Assembly (NCBI GenBank): GCA_934754425.1
Contig: CAKVIN010000005.1
Location: forward strand, 60,934 to 124,933
DNA length: 64,000 nucleotides
Direction of reading: 5' to 3'
Source of the DNA: an uncultured Candidatus Melainabacteria bacterium
GTDB taxonomy: Bacteria; Cyanobacteriota; Vampirovibrionia; Gastranaerophilales; Gastranaerophilaceae
In this document: piece by piece, positions 9,150 through 19,482 of the stretch
Layout of the letters: each line of letters starts with the position of its first letter
How positions within the stretch are numbered: the first letter of the stretch is position 1
The notes under the pieces: model-generated
Databases searched by the model: none
What the model was told of the DNA's origin: nothing
The model's input: the letters and a program-made list of their open reading frames with translations, nothing else
Program-made: the position numbers and the translations under genes

Positions 9150-9872
9150 ATGAATGTATATTTTCAAAACGATACGGAAGAAGCAAAAATTGATATAAAA
9201 GTTAAGCTTATTTTTATATTATTTATTGCTTATTGGATATGGCAGTTTTTGAGTTTTGATACTACTGTCTTGAAAAAAGTCGATATGAAACCGTTCTCTG
9301 AACCAATACAGGTAAATATTGAAAACGGAAAACCTTTTGAAAAGAAAATTCCAGAAGGAGTCGTAACAATTACTCCTTTAGCGGAATACAAATTATATGG
9401 TCGTGTGATGGATCATCATTATAGGCCGCCAAAATTAGGAATAGCCGCTGTTTATCCTTATGACATTTTAATAGGTTTTGGAGCATTTGAGCATAAAGAA
9501 GTTTATAAAGCCGTCAATGTTAAAATGGCATCGACTGTTTCTTATATATCATACAGCGGTTCCAATTGGAATAATCATTTAGCAAAATATTTTGTTAATT
9601 CAGAAAATGATATCTTTTATTATTTTACCAATAATCATTTATGCCCTGCTAATAAAAATGTGCGACTTGGCCTTAAAAAACTTAAGAAAAAAGATATTGT
9701 CTATATAGAAGGCTATTTAATGAAATTTGATTATAAAAGAAACGATGGCTGGACAGCACAAGGTGTTTCAAGTACTTCTCGCAATGATACTTTTAGAGGT
9801 GATAATGGAAGCGGTAACTGTGAGCAAATTTATGTTACAAGAGTCGTTTCAAGATACGGCGAATTTAAATAG
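9150..9872 (+). CDS. Membrane-anchored uncharacterised protein
   Basis: This 240-residue protein has one N-terminal membrane segment (about residues 20-38, KLIFILFIAYWIWQFLSF), then a soluble part rich in beta-strand patterns. The C-terminal region has HLCPANKNVRLGLKKLKKKD followed by VYIEGYLMKFDY and the pattern SSTSRNDT...GNCEQIYV. I recall this type of ending from conserved uncharacterised bacterial proteins, but cannot name a function. It starts 30 bases after the M16 peptidase, so it is probably in the same transcript. No catalytic motif is visible. Confidence 0.8.
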   Translation: MNVYFQNDTEEAKIDIKVKLIFILFIAYWIWQFLSFDTTVLKKVDMKPFSEPIQVNIENGKPFEKKIPEGVVTITPLAEYKLYGRVMDHHYRPPKLGIAAVYPYDILIGFGAFEHKEVYKAVNVKMASTVSYISYSGSNWNNHLAKYFVNSENDIFYYFTNNHLCPANKNVRLGLKKLKKKDIVYIEGYLMKFDYKRNDGWTAQGVSSTSRNDTFRGDNGSGNCEQIYVTRVVSRYGEFK

Positions 9873-9956
9873 CACAATTTATTATTATTTTACATCCATT
9901 TTTCATAAGTCAAAAATTTCACTACATAAAATAAGATAAAATAAAAAGCATAGTAC

Positions 9957-11090
9957 TTAATTATAATCTCTAAGTGACGGACGAGAATTATCAAAATCAC
10001 CGTATAAATTGTTTTTTCTTACTTTTTTTATACTAAAAGGTGTATACGAATTTTGATTTTCAACATTCATTTTATAATTTATATTTTGAATGTTTTGTAT
10101 ATTATTTTCTTGTACATTGTTATTTGGAACATAATTACTTTCAATTACAGGCTCTGCTTTTACCTCTAATTGTTTTTGCAATTTCTTTTCTTCTATTTTT
10201 TCTCTTCTGTCTTCTTTATATTGTCTGTATTTAGTTTTAGTCTTTTCTTTTGTATCTTTTAGCTTTTCTTTTGTATTAACAATTTGCGTATTCACCCTTG
10301 TTTTTGTAACGGCATAATCTTTTCCACCTTCTTTATACCATCTTCTATATTTTTTAGTGAATACATTATCAAAATTTCCCATGTCATAATAAATTTGATT
10401 AGATTCTTTATTATAAGTTTGTGGCGGCAACACTTTTAATTGAACATTTTGAGCTATTTCCGGACAAAGCATCCTTGAATAATCCCTGATTTTAGAAAGT
10501 TGTTCCGTTTGAGGTGACGGTCCTCGAGTTATAATCCTGTTTTCTACTACACTAATAGTTTTATAAAAAGTATTTGACCATAAAACTATATTGTTTTGAG
10601 TATCTACTAAAACAGCATACGTGTTAATTTTATAAGCTGGATCAACAACAGTTGCCCCAGGAATATTCAACAAATCCCATAATGTTCTTCTTAAAATATA
10701 ATTTTCAGAATCAATAGAAGAAGTCAATAATAAAACATATCTTGACTGAGATTTTGTAGCTACTTTTTTTAGTTGTACAAAATCTATGTTATATGATGTT
10801 TTAAATTTTGTTGTAAGATTTTTTGCCGGAATCATTACAGAAGCATCACTTTTAAGTAATTTTCTTTCCTCGCTTACTGTAGGTGATTTAATAAAATCAG
10901 TCTGGTTAAGTATATTTATAACTTCATTAGCAAAAAATTCTGATGTTGCATGATAGATATAAGAATCAACAGCTTCGTTTTCTGTTACAATATTATCAGG
11001 AACAACAAGCACCTTATACTGTTCCGCAAAAGCACAAGGAACAGTAAACATAATTATCCCAACTACTAATATCTTAAATAAATCTCTCAC
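9957..11090 (-). CDS. Exported protein of unknown function with basic coiled-coil tail
   Basis: This is a 377-residue protein with a signal peptide (about residues 1-22, ending PCAFA-EQ). The middle (about 25-225) alternates beta and helix: YKVLVVPDN..., SRYVLLLTSSIDSENYIL, YAVLVDTQNNIVLWSNTFYK. That pattern recalls envelope proteins that build a soluble alpha/beta domain, but no family is certain. Residues about 260-315 are Lys/Glu/Arg-rich and likely coiled coil, and the tail is Asn-rich. It is divergent from the giant AsmA-like gene, with 81 bases between them for both promoters. Confidence 0.75.
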   Translation of the reverse strand: MRDLFKILVVGIIMFTVPCAFAEQYKVLVVPDNIVTENEAVDSYIYHATSEFFANEVINILNQTDFIKSPTVSEERKLLKSDASVMIPAKNLTTKFKTSYNIDFVQLKKVATKSQSRYVLLLTSSIDSENYILRRTLWDLLNIPGATVVDPAYKINTYAVLVDTQNNIVLWSNTFYKTISVVENRIITRGPSPQTEQLSKIRDYSRMLCPEIAQNVQLKVLPPQTYNKESNQIYYDMGNFDNVFTKKYRRWYKEGGKDYAVTKTRVNTQIVNTKEKLKDTKEKTKTKYRQYKEDRREKIEEKKLQKQLEVKAEPVIESNYVPNNNVQENNIQNIQNINYKMNVENQNSYTPFSIKKVRKNNLYGDFDNSRPSLRDYN

Positions 11091-11171
11091 GTTAAAATTA
11101 TATCATAATTTTTTTTAATCCGCTAATTATTTACAACTCGTAATTTTACTGGTATTATAAGTGTAATTAAA

Positions 11172-14100
11172 ATGAAAAATGTTTTTAGCAATAAATATAT
11201 AGTAATACTTTTGAGCTTTTATGCTGTTTGGATCTTGGGGGTTCCTTATATATTTTCAAAAACCCTTCCTAAGGTTTGCGAAAATATAACGTATAATTCG
11301 AATTTTGAAATAGAAATAAAAAAACCACAATTATATCTGAATGTGATTCCAACAGCTAAATTTAAAGCAGAAGAAATAAGTGTAAAAATAAAAAATGCAG
11401 ACGACTACACAAAAATAGATAATTTTTCTATTTCTTTAAGACTTCTACCGTTATTGACCGGCAGAGTGCATATTAATGACATTTTTGCAGATAATATCAA
11501 TGCTACTTCTATTTTTAAAAAAGAATTACAATTAGACAAAGATTTTTTTAAAGATATAAAAAAATTCAAAATCAAATGCAACAAAATTCAAATAAATAAT
11601 ATTAAAGTTAGTATCAAACAACAAAACTTATTAAAACCTGTTATTTATACAGCACACAATATTTATTACAGAAAAAATGCAAGAGCTTTAAAATTAACAC
11701 TTTTGAGCGAATTAAATATACAGAATTCTATTTCGGAAGCAAATGTAAATTTGTACATACCAAAACGTAATGACATCAAAAGAAGCGTTGTAGACATATC
11801 TTTTGATAATTTTGATATTGCGCCATTGGGAGATTATTTAAGACAATATTTACCAAATGACTTGGCTGATATACAAGGTATTATTAATGTAAAAGTAGAT
11901 AAAAATAACTTAACTGCTGATTTTAATAACTTAGCAGTAATAATAAAAGATAATGCAAAATCTATAATTTTTCCATCTAAACTTGATGTAAATTCTAATT
12001 TTGTAATAACAAGCAAAGCTATTAATTTTGAAAATATTGATATAAACTCTAAAAACATTCATTCTTCTATTTGCGGTTCAATACAGAATTATTTAGACAA
12101 ATCCGCAACAATGTTGGATTTAACGGTAAGATTAGATAAATCAAAAGTTGAAGACATTGTAGACATGCTTCCGCCAATAATTGTAGAAGAATTTAATGTA
12201 TACAAATTAAAACAATATAAATTTTATGGTGATGCGATTGCTAATTTTACAATAAAAGGTGATGCCTTTGAGCCGGATGTTGTTGGTGATGCCTTTATTA
12301 ATAACGGGATTCTGATTAAGCCAATAAAAAATGCTTCCGGAGCGATTGTTAAATTAAATTTCACAGGGAAATATATAAATTTTGACGTCGATGTTCCGGC
12401 TGGTGGAATGGAAAAAGTATGGGTAAAAGGCGGCGTTGAATTATATAATGTAAAATATGCAGACATGCGAATTTGGAGCACAAAAAACGTCGATTTAGCA
12501 ACTGCAGAAGAAAAAATTATTCCTATTCATGAAATTTTAAATTTTGTAATCGGTCCGGTGCCGATTATGGACATAAAAGGTCAGGGTAATATTGATATTA
12601 CAGTAAAAGGAAACAGAAAAACTCCTCATGTTTGGGGTGGATTGAATTTTTATAACGTAAAAACTTTCTTTAAAGAAATTCCAAACATGGTTTTAACAGA
12701 TGCCGATGCAACTTTAAAATTTAACGACTTGAATGCTGAATTTGTTACCAATAAAGGCTTAGTTAACGGCAAAGATTTTTCAATCAAAGGCAATTGTAAT
12801 TTATACGGCAAATTCGATTTTGACGTAAAATCAACAAATCAAGAATTGGCATATTTCTATAACGCAATTCAAACTTCAACAATGATTGATGATATAAAGA
12901 AAATGCTTCCAAAATTAGATATTATCCAAGGCTTAACAAATCTTAATTTGAAAGTTTATGGCTCTATTATTGACATTGAAGATATTAGATTTAATGAAAA
13001 TCTTTTTGCAAAAGGTCAAGTTGAACTTTTAGGAAATACATTCGGACTAAAAGGTGCAAAAGTAGAAAAAACGAAAGGTTTAATAAACTTTGAAAACAAT
13101 AACGCTTCTGCTGATATAAACGCTTACATCGGTAAATCTTTATTACACGCAAAAGCAACAGTTAAAGATAATATAGGAGATTTAATTCTTTCTATTCCAA
13201 AATTTAATTTGAATGACATTTTACCATTTGCCGGCAATATTAATAATGATATGGGAAATATTTTACTTAATGTCGAAGCTTCGTATAAAGGTAAAATTGA
13301 TGAAATTGAATATAACAAAGTTAATTTTGTAGCTAAAATACTCGGTGTTACTCCGACTAATAAGCTTAAACTTTCAACCGGAACGATTTTATTAAAGAAT
13401 GATAAATTAAAAGTCGAAAACATTCGAGGTAATATTTTAAATACAAACAGTTCATTCATTGTAAATCTAGACGCAAACAATGTTTCAACAGCTCCTAGAG
13501 TGAATGGATTGTTACAACTAAATTCCTTTGACTTAACCTCTTTAAATTTTTTGAAACAATATTCTATTATTCCTCAAGAAATTAAAAATATAACTTTTGA
13601 AAAAGGTAAAATTAATCTAAATTGCAGAATACATAATAATAAAATCAATGCTTATTCAGATTTAGGTGGCATAATTTTTTCTTATAATCCAAAAGAATTG
13701 CCGATAAAAATTGTAAATGGCAGCTTGATTGTCAGAAACAATTCTTTAAAACTCAATAAAATCAATTTGCTTGCTGATAATATGCCAATACTTCTGGATG
13801 GAACAATAAACGACATTTTCAAAAAACAAATTTTTGATATTTATATTAATTCAAAACCAAAACAAGAATTTATTGATAAATATATCAACAAAAATCAAAT
13901 TTATCCCGTAAAAATAAAAGGAGATATAGTTTATACTCTCCGAACAAAAGGCACGAAAGATAATTTTGACGTAAAATCTGAAGTCAAAATGGCAAATGAT
14001 TCCAGCATATATCACCTTGGGGCAACAGTTGGTGATATAGAAAATGCAATAATAATGAACCTTGATGCCAATATACAAAAACAAAACTTGGTTAAAATAA

Positions 14101-15512
14101 AAGAATTTTCCTACGATAAAATCATTTCTTCTCTTGGTAGCCGAAAAACAAGATTAAATATGCTTAAAGCCAAAGGTGGAATTGATGTCTATAAAGATGA
14201 TTTATGTTTCCACGATTTGATTGTAAAAACACAAAATCCTACTGATGCCAGAATTTTCAACATAATATTCAGAAAACCGAATATTAAACAAGGGCAATTT
14301 ACTTCTGACTTAAAATTTAATGGAAAACTTTCAAACCCAAAACTTATAGGTGATTTTCATATCTTTGAAACAAATATTCCGTTCTTTGATACTACTATGA
14401 AAAATATTACATTTAAGTTTAAGGATAAAACCATAGAACTAACTTCAAAAGGCGAAGTATTGGGTAATGATGTTACTGTTAAAGCTATCTTGAAAAACAA
14501 ATTAACACAACCTTATTATGTCGAAAAAGCTGATTTACACACAAAACTTTTGGATTTGAATTATATTACAGAAAAATTAAAATTATCCCAAGTTGAAAAC
14601 TTCCAAACTTTTGACACATTCGAAGGTCTAATGAATTTGTCTTCTCTTGTTATTAAAGATATTAATCTTTACGCAGATACTATTCATTTAAGAAACCTTA
14701 ATGCGACAGATTTTGAAGCCAAAGCTTCATTAAATGAAAAACAAATTGTAAATGTTGATCATTTCAAATTCAATATTGCAAGTGGAATATTAAACGGTGC
14801 ATTTAATTACAACTTAAATAATAATCATACAGGCTTAACTTTAAAAGCAAAAGATATCAATGCAAACGACTTAACCTATGCGTTATTTGATTTAAACAAT
14901 CAACTATACGGAGATTTAACAGGTGATATAAAACTTTCTTGTGTTGGTTCTGATTTTGATAATTGCATGAAAACACTAAACGGAAAAACAACTTTTAATG
15001 TCATAAACGGAAGAATTCCTAAATTGGGTTCTCTTGAATACTTGCTTAAAGCCGGAAATCTTGTCAAAGGCGGGCTTACAAGCTTATCTATAAATAGTGT
15101 TATAGATATAATTACTCCGCTCAAAACCGGTGATTTTTCAAGTATCTATGGAACAATTGATATCAAAGACGGTATTGCGAATGATATTGAAATCGCAACT
15201 CGTGGCAAGGACTTAAGCCTATTTATCAGTGGTAGCTATAATTTTTCATCCGCTAATGCAGAAATGGAAGTCCTCGGAATGCTCTCCAAAAAGATTTCTA
15301 CAATGTTTGGACCTCTTGGTAATTTATCATTAAATACATTATTTAATGCAATTCCTGGGGTTGATTTATCCGGCAACACAAAAATTCTTTCAAAAATAAA
15401 CAAAATCCCTGGAATAGAATTATCAAATAAGACATACAGAAAATTCATCGCTGAAATTAAAGGTAATATCAACGGTGACAACTACGTAACCAGCTTTAAG
15501 TGGATAAATTGA
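11172..15512 (+). CDS. AsmA/TamB-like giant envelope protein
   Basis: This 1446-residue protein has an N-terminal membrane anchor (about 8-28, YIVILLSFYAVWILGVPYIF) followed by a very long beta-rich periplasmic part with repeating hydrophobic/polar strands. The C-terminal 200 residues (LNGKTTFNVINGRIPKLGSL ... DGIANDIEIAT ... FISGSYNFSSANAEMEVLG) match the AsmA-like C-terminal region. Proteins of this AsmA/TamB/YhdP group form grooved bridges that carry phospholipids between inner and outer membrane. Its presence implies a diderm envelope. Family assignment is firm; lipid transport is inferred from the family. Confidence 0.88.
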   Translation: MKNVFSNKYIVILLSFYAVWILGVPYIFSKTLPKVCENITYNSNFEIEIKKPQLYLNVIPTAKFKAEEISVKIKNADDYTKIDNFSISLRLLPLLTGRVHINDIFADNINATSIFKKELQLDKDFFKDIKKFKIKCNKIQINNIKVSIKQQNLLKPVIYTAHNIYYRKNARALKLTLLSELNIQNSISEANVNLYIPKRNDIKRSVVDISFDNFDIAPLGDYLRQYLPNDLADIQGIINVKVDKNNLTADFNNLAVIIKDNAKSIIFPSKLDVNSNFVITSKAINFENIDINSKNIHSSICGSIQNYLDKSATMLDLTVRLDKSKVEDIVDMLPPIIVEEFNVYKLKQYKFYGDAIANFTIKGDAFEPDVVGDAFINNGILIKPIKNASGAIVKLNFTGKYINFDVDVPAGGMEKVWVKGGVELYNVKYADMRIWSTKNVDLATAEEKIIPIHEILNFVIGPVPIMDIKGQGNIDITVKGNRKTPHVWGGLNFYNVKTFFKEIPNMVLTDADATLKFNDLNAEFVTNKGLVNGKDFSIKGNCNLYGKFDFDVKSTNQELAYFYNAIQTSTMIDDIKKMLPKLDIIQGLTNLNLKVYGSIIDIEDIRFNENLFAKGQVELLGNTFGLKGAKVEKTKGLINFENNNASADINAYIGKSLLHAKATVKDNIGDLILSIPKFNLNDILPFAGNINNDMGNILLNVEASYKGKIDEIEYNKVNFVAKILGVTPTNKLKLSTGTILLKNDKLKVENIRGNILNTNSSFIVNLDANNVSTAPRVNGLLQLNSFDLTSLNFLKQYSIIPQEIKNITFEKGKINLNCRIHNNKINAYSDLGGIIFSYNPKELPIKIVNGSLIVRNNSLKLNKINLLADNMPILLDGTINDIFKKQIFDIYINSKPKQEFIDKYINKNQIYPVKIKGDIVYTLRTKGTKDNFDVKSEVKMANDSSIYHLGATVGDIENAIIMNLDANIQKQNLVKIKEFSYDKIISSLGSRKTRLNMLKAKGGIDVYKDDLCFHDLIVKTQNPTDARIFNIIFRKPNIKQGQFTSDLKFNGKLSNPKLIGDFHIFETNIPFFDTTMKNITFKFKDKTIELTSKGEVLGNDVTVKAILKNKLTQPYYVEKADLHTKLLDLNYITEKLKLSQVENFQTFDTFEGLMNLSSLVIKDINLYADTIHLRNLNATDFEAKASLNEKQIVNVDHFKFNIASGILNGAFNYNLNNNHTGLTLKAKDINANDLTYALFDLNNQLYGDLTGDIKLSCVGSDFDNCMKTLNGKTTFNVINGRIPKLGSLEYLLKAGNLVKGGLTSLSINSVIDIITPLKTGDFSSIYGTIDIKDGIANDIEIATRGKDLSLFISGSYNFSSANAEMEVLGMLSKKISTMFGPLGNLSLNTLFNAIPGVDLSGNTKILSKINKIPGIELSNKTYRKFIAEIKGNINGDNYVTSFKWIN

Positions 15513-15548
15513 TATTATTTTTTAGTTTAGCCATACAGAACTACGAAT

Positions 15549-16679
15549 TTATTTGAAAAAATCATATGCTTCATGTAGCTTATTGCTAATAGCAGGGTCC
15601 ATTTCTGCAATTCCTGTTTCCATTGTAAAAGCTTCATTAGAACTAATATCATTTTTGGCATCCAACATTTGTGCAGTTGCAAGCAAATATGCCTTTATCT
15701 CATTAACATTTAGTGTTTTGTCACTATTAGAATTTGTAGCTTCAAGATTTAAAAAATTAAGTTTATCAATTACACTCGCAAGAATTTTTTCGTCAGTACT
15801 TCCATTTTCATTTGCTTTAAGTTTATTTTTGGTAAAATCCTCTACAATTTGTATGGCTTTTTGTTTAGCTTCCGCACTATTTAATTTTTCAGTAGAAAAA
15901 TAATGAGAATTTACTGCATCATATAACAATTCTGCTACATCAACTTCTCCATCAGAGTTTTGATCATAGTATTCAATATATTCTTTTGCAAATTGAGTAT
16001 ATTTGTCTTTCAATTCAGTTTCTGTAGTTGCCTTACTGCATTCAGATTTAAAATCAACAGGATTTTTACCTAAAAGAGTTTTTTGTTCAAAATTGTTATA
16101 CATCCAACCTTTTGTATAATTTACTATTCTTGTTTCTAATTCTTCATCTGTAATATTTGGATTTACAGCTTTCATTGTATTATATTTCGATACAACATCA
16201 CGTTTATAAAGTTCACCTAAACTATCAAAATCAATATCAGATTTACTTAAGAATCCTTTTATTTTATCACTTGTTTCCTGAAATTTTTCTACTCCTGTAT
16301 TATTATCTTTTTCTACATTTTGACTAGATACTGTAGCGGTTTGAACTTGTGTCTTATTATCAGATTGCGCAGTAATTCCCATTTTTTGTTTTGCGATATT
16401 AACAATTTTTGTCCAAGCACTTTCTGTGATTTGATACTTTTGCTTATCGTCAACTTGAAAATGATTAACATTTCTTATATCAGAATCACCACCGCCATAT
16501 TGTTTCTCCCCGGTAGCATTATCATTTTTTATAATTTCAAAAACAGATTGCCATTCTTTGAAACCCAGTTTAACATCACCAACATTAAATTGCTCTTTAA
16601 ACTCTTGATCTAGTCGAGCGTCAATAGAGTATGACAAACTATTTTTTATTGTTAAAGATATATTTGTTCCTTGTGTCAT
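15549..16679 (-). CDS. Unknown protein with EF-hand loops
   Basis: This 376-residue protein has no signal peptide. Residues 239-250 (DQNSDGEVDVAE) are a textbook EF-hand calcium loop with ligands at positions 1, 3, 5, 9 and 12. Residues 316-327 (NSNSDKTLNVNE) are a degenerate second loop. Residues 138-195 resemble residues 165-225 of the 5374-6198 product. The N-terminal part (25-100) is unrecognised. It probably binds calcium, but its role is not known. It is a single minus-strand gene between two plus-strand operons. Confidence 0.78.
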   Translation of the reverse strand: MTQGTNISLTIKNSLSYSIDARLDQEFKEQFNVGDVKLGFKEWQSVFEIIKNDNATGEKQYGGGDSDIRNVNHFQVDDKQKYQITESAWTKIVNIAKQKMGITAQSDNKTQVQTATVSSQNVEKDNNTGVEKFQETSDKIKGFLSKSDIDFDSLGELYKRDVVSKYNTMKAVNPNITDEELETRIVNYTKGWMYNNFEQKTLLGKNPVDFKSECSKATTETELKDKYTQFAKEYIEYYDQNSDGEVDVAELLYDAVNSHYFSTEKLNSAEAKQKAIQIVEDFTKNKLKANENGSTDEKILASVIDKLNFLNLEATNSNSDKTLNVNEIKAYLLATAQMLDAKNDISSNEAFTMETGIAEMDPAISNKLHEAYDFFK

Positions 16680-16832
16680 ATATAAATAAAGTTTCTTTTT
16701 TTACACAAATTTCATATTTATCAAAAATGTTACAAAAATTTATATTTTCTTCTCTTCTCTTTTCATTTCTGTCTTTTAAGTGTATAATTTCCTTAAGTGT
16801 AAATTGTACAATAGAATGGTGGGAAGATATAA

Positions 16833-17708
16833 ATGGCATTGAACTTTCAAGATTTAATACTTAACTTATCAAGATTTTGGTCTGATTATGGTTGTATTAT
16901 TCAACAACCTTATGATATAGAAAAAGGGGCTTCTACAATGAACCCTGCTACTTTCTTAAGAGCTTTAGGACCGGAACCTTGGTCAACAGCGATGGTAGAA
17001 CCTTGCAGAAGACCTACAGATGCAAGATATGGTGAAAACCCAAACAGATTAGGTCATTATTTCCAATATCAGGTTATTTTGAAACCATCTCCAGATAATG
17101 CTCAAGAGCTATACTTAAAGAGCTTAGAAGCGATGGGTATTGATTTATCTAAGCACGACGTAAGATTTGTAGAAGACAACTGGGAATCTCCTACTCTTGG
17201 GGCAGCCGGTGTAGGTTGGGAAGTTTGGTTAGACGGTATGGAAATTACTCAGTTCACATATTTCCAACAGGTTGGTGGTTTAGAAGTTAAGCCGGTTGCT
17301 TTAGAGATTACTTATGGCTTAGAAAGAATTGCCATGTATATCCAAAACAAAGAATCCGTTTTTGATATTATGTGGAATAACAAACTTAAATACGGTGACA
17401 TATACTTACAAAACGAGATTGAACAATCTAAATATAACTTTGAATACTCTGATGCCGATAGGTTATTCAAATTATTTGATGCTTATCAAAAAGAAGTTGA
17501 TAATTGTGTGAATGCGGAATTGGTACTTCCTGCTTACGATTACGTATTAAAATGTTCTCATACATTCAACCTTCTTGATGCAAGAGGTGTAATTAGTAAA
17601 GACGAACGTATCAACTTTATTAATCGAGTTAGAACGATGGCTTCTGCTATTGCAAAATTATATGTAGAACAACGTGAAAAACTTGGATTTCCACTTTTAA
17701 AGCATTAA
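16833..17708 (+). CDS. glyQ: Glycine--tRNA ligase alpha subunit
   Basis: This 291-residue catalytic subunit of the alpha2beta2-type glycyl-tRNA synthetase charges tRNA-Gly using ATP. It begins [20 protein letters not shown] and has the typical [37 protein letters not shown] and [20 protein letters not shown] blocks. The length is normal for GlyQ. The beta subunit gene glyS is not next to it, as it would be in most genomes; an amino-acid permease follows instead. GGGAAGATATAA precedes the ATG. Confidence 0.97.
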   Translation: MALNFQDLILNLSRFWSDYGCIIQQPYDIEKGASTMNPATFLRALGPEPWSTAMVEPCRRPTDARYGENPNRLGHYFQYQVILKPSPDNAQELYLKSLEAMGIDLSKHDVRFVEDNWESPTLGAAGVGWEVWLDGMEITQFTYFQQVGGLEVKPVALEITYGLERIAMYIQNKESVFDIMWNNKLKYGDIYLQNEIEQSKYNFEYSDADRLFKLFDAYQKEVDNCVNAELVLPAYDYVLKCSHTFNLLDARGVISKDERINFINRVRTMASAIAKLYVEQREKLGFPLLKH

Positions 17709-17727
17709 TTATGGAGCTTTGACGCTT

Positions 17728-17852
17728 CGCCCCTTGTGGGAGAAGCTGGGCAGAGCCCTGATGAGGGGATTGTTTTGTATTTTACCCTTCACCCGTATCT
17801 GTAATGCTCGACGTAGCCTCGCTAACAGCTACTCCCTCTCCCACAAGGGGCG
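17728..17852. repeat. GC-rich inverted-repeat element between glyQ and the permease
   Basis: CGCCCCTTGTGGGAG (17728-17742) and CTCCCACAAGGGGCG (17838-17852) are perfect 15-bp inverted arms, 95 bases apart. The interior is more GC-rich than the surroundings (GGGCAGAGCCCTGATGAGGG). It resembles the dispersed CCCTCTCCCACAAGGGGCGAGGG palindromes found as small noncoding repeats in many bacteria. An open frame crosses it, but it reads like noncoding DNA. Confidence 0.65.
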
Positions 17853-17880
17853 AGGGGCAGAAATTGAGAAAGGACACCGA

Positions 17881-19482
17881 ATGACAATTAAAAATTTGCT
17901 AACAAAAATGTTTACTCGCAAAAATCTTGATGATGCGATTGCGAATGCCGCCAAAGGCGGTTTGGAAAAAACACTTGGAGTTTGGGATTTAATTATTTTA
18001 GGTGTCGGTGCGATTATTGGTTCCGGTATATTTGCGGTAGTCGGGATAGCGGCTGCCGGTAGTCCTGATGGTACTAGTCCTGGAGCGGGTCCGGCTTTAA
18101 TTATATCAATGGTAATAGCGGCAATTGCTTGTGTTTTTTCTGCATTGTGTTATACAGAATTTGCAACAATGATACCGGTTGCAGGTGGTGCTTATACTTA
18201 TACATTCGCAACTTTAGGTGAATTCGCAGCTTGGATTGTTGGTTGGATTTTGATGTTAGAATATGCAATCGGATTTATTGCAGTAGCTTGTGCGTGGACT
18301 AATCATTTTTTACAGTTTATAAAAGGTTTTTCATCAATTCTACCGGCATGGTTTGTAAATCCTCCTGTTTGGTTGGTTAATGATTTCCGTTCCGCTGTGA
18401 ATGTTTGTAATCAACAAGGACTTGATGCAAATACTGTTATACCTCATTTTGCAGGTATTCCATTTTGTATAAATTTGCCGGCAATTATTATGATTGCAAT
18501 AACTACAGCTATCTTGGTTAAAGGTACGAAAGATTCAGCTAAGATGGCAGGTATAATGGTAGCGGTAAAACTTGGCGTAATTGCATTATTTGTACTTACA
18601 GGTATGTTTTTTATACGTCCGGAAAATTGGACACCATTTGCACCAAACGGCTTTGAAGGTTTGTTTATGGGTGCGTTTATTATATTCTTCGCATACATTG
18701 GATTTGATGCTTTAGCGACAGCTGCAGAAGAATGTAAAAATCCTCAAAAAGATTTACCTATCGGTATTTTAGGTTCATTGATTGTAACAACTGTTGTGTA
18801 TGTTCTTGTTGCTCTTGTTTTAACAGGCATGCAACCAACAAGTGGTGTAGTGATTCCGGAAGGATTATTTAAAGCACCTATGGCTTATGCAATGACAGTT
18901 GTTCACCAAAATTGGGCAGCAGGATTAATATCTGTTGGTTCACTTGCAGGTTTAACTTCAGTGCTTTTAGTTATGCACATGGCTGCAACAAGAGTATTAT
19001 ACGCAATGAGCAGAGATAATTTCTTGCCAAGAGTGTTCCAAAAAATTCACCCTAAGTTCCAAACTCCTATGATTTTGACTATTACTGTAGGTGTTGTGGG
19101 AATTTTAGGTACTCTTATTTTAGATTTGAACGTAGCTGCTTCACTTTGTAACTTCGGTACTTTTACATCATTTATTATCGTTTGTGTTGCAATCTTGATT
19201 CTTAGAAAAATAGATCCTGATAGACCAAGACCATTCAAAGTTCCTTGCTGTCCTTGGTTTCCACTTGCAGGAATTTTATGTTGCGGTGGTTTGATGATTT
19301 TTTCTATGATGATTGCAAAGGGTGAATCTGCAAAATTATCAACAGAATTATTTGTAGTTTGGGTAATTATGGGTGCGCTCATATATGCCTCTTATGGTTA
19401 CAAAAAGAACAGAAAAGCAGAAGCATTAGCAGAGAATAAAGAAATAGCGGATAAAGATGAAATTGAATACAGTATTAAATAA
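17881..19482 (+). CDS. APC-family amino-acid permease (first of tandem pair)
   Basis: This inner-membrane amino-acid transporter has about 12 hydrophobic segments. From MTIKNLLTK the protein has 533 residues. The ATG at 17881 is chosen because GAGAAAGGA lies just upstream, and any upstream extension would translate the GC-rich repeat. Diagnostic features are the broken first helix LGVGAIIGSGIFAVVG and the IGFDALATAAEECKNPQKDL block of cationic amino-acid (CAT/YfnA-like) transporters. Substrate is not readable from sequence. It overlaps the next permease gene by 26 bases. Confidence 0.9.
   Translation: MTIKNLLTKMFTRKNLDDAIANAAKGGLEKTLGVWDLIILGVGAIIGSGIFAVVGIAAAGSPDGTSPGAGPALIISMVIAAIACVFSALCYTEFATMIPVAGGAYTYTFATLGEFAAWIVGWILMLEYAIGFIAVACAWTNHFLQFIKGFSSILPAWFVNPPVWLVNDFRSAVNVCNQQGLDANTVIPHFAGIPFCINLPAIIMIAITTAILVKGTKDSAKMAGIMVAVKLGVIALFVLTGMFFIRPENWTPFAPNGFEGLFMGAFIIFFAYIGFDALATAAEECKNPQKDLPIGILGSLIVTTVVYVLVALVLTGMQPTSGVVIPEGLFKAPMAYAMTVVHQNWAAGLISVGSLAGLTSVLLVMHMAATRVLYAMSRDNFLPRVFQKIHPKFQTPMILTITVGVVGILGTLILDLNVAASLCNFGTFTSFIIVCVAILILRKIDPDRPRPFKVPCCPWFPLAGILCCGGLMIFSMMIAKGESAKLSTELFVVWVIMGALIYASYGYKKNRKAEALAENKEIADKDEIEYSIK

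Noticed and set aside
17719..17880. N-terminal extension of the first permease through the GC-rich repeat
   Set aside because: The extension translates an inverted repeat and lacks family similarity; the ATG at 17881 has a good ribosome binding site.
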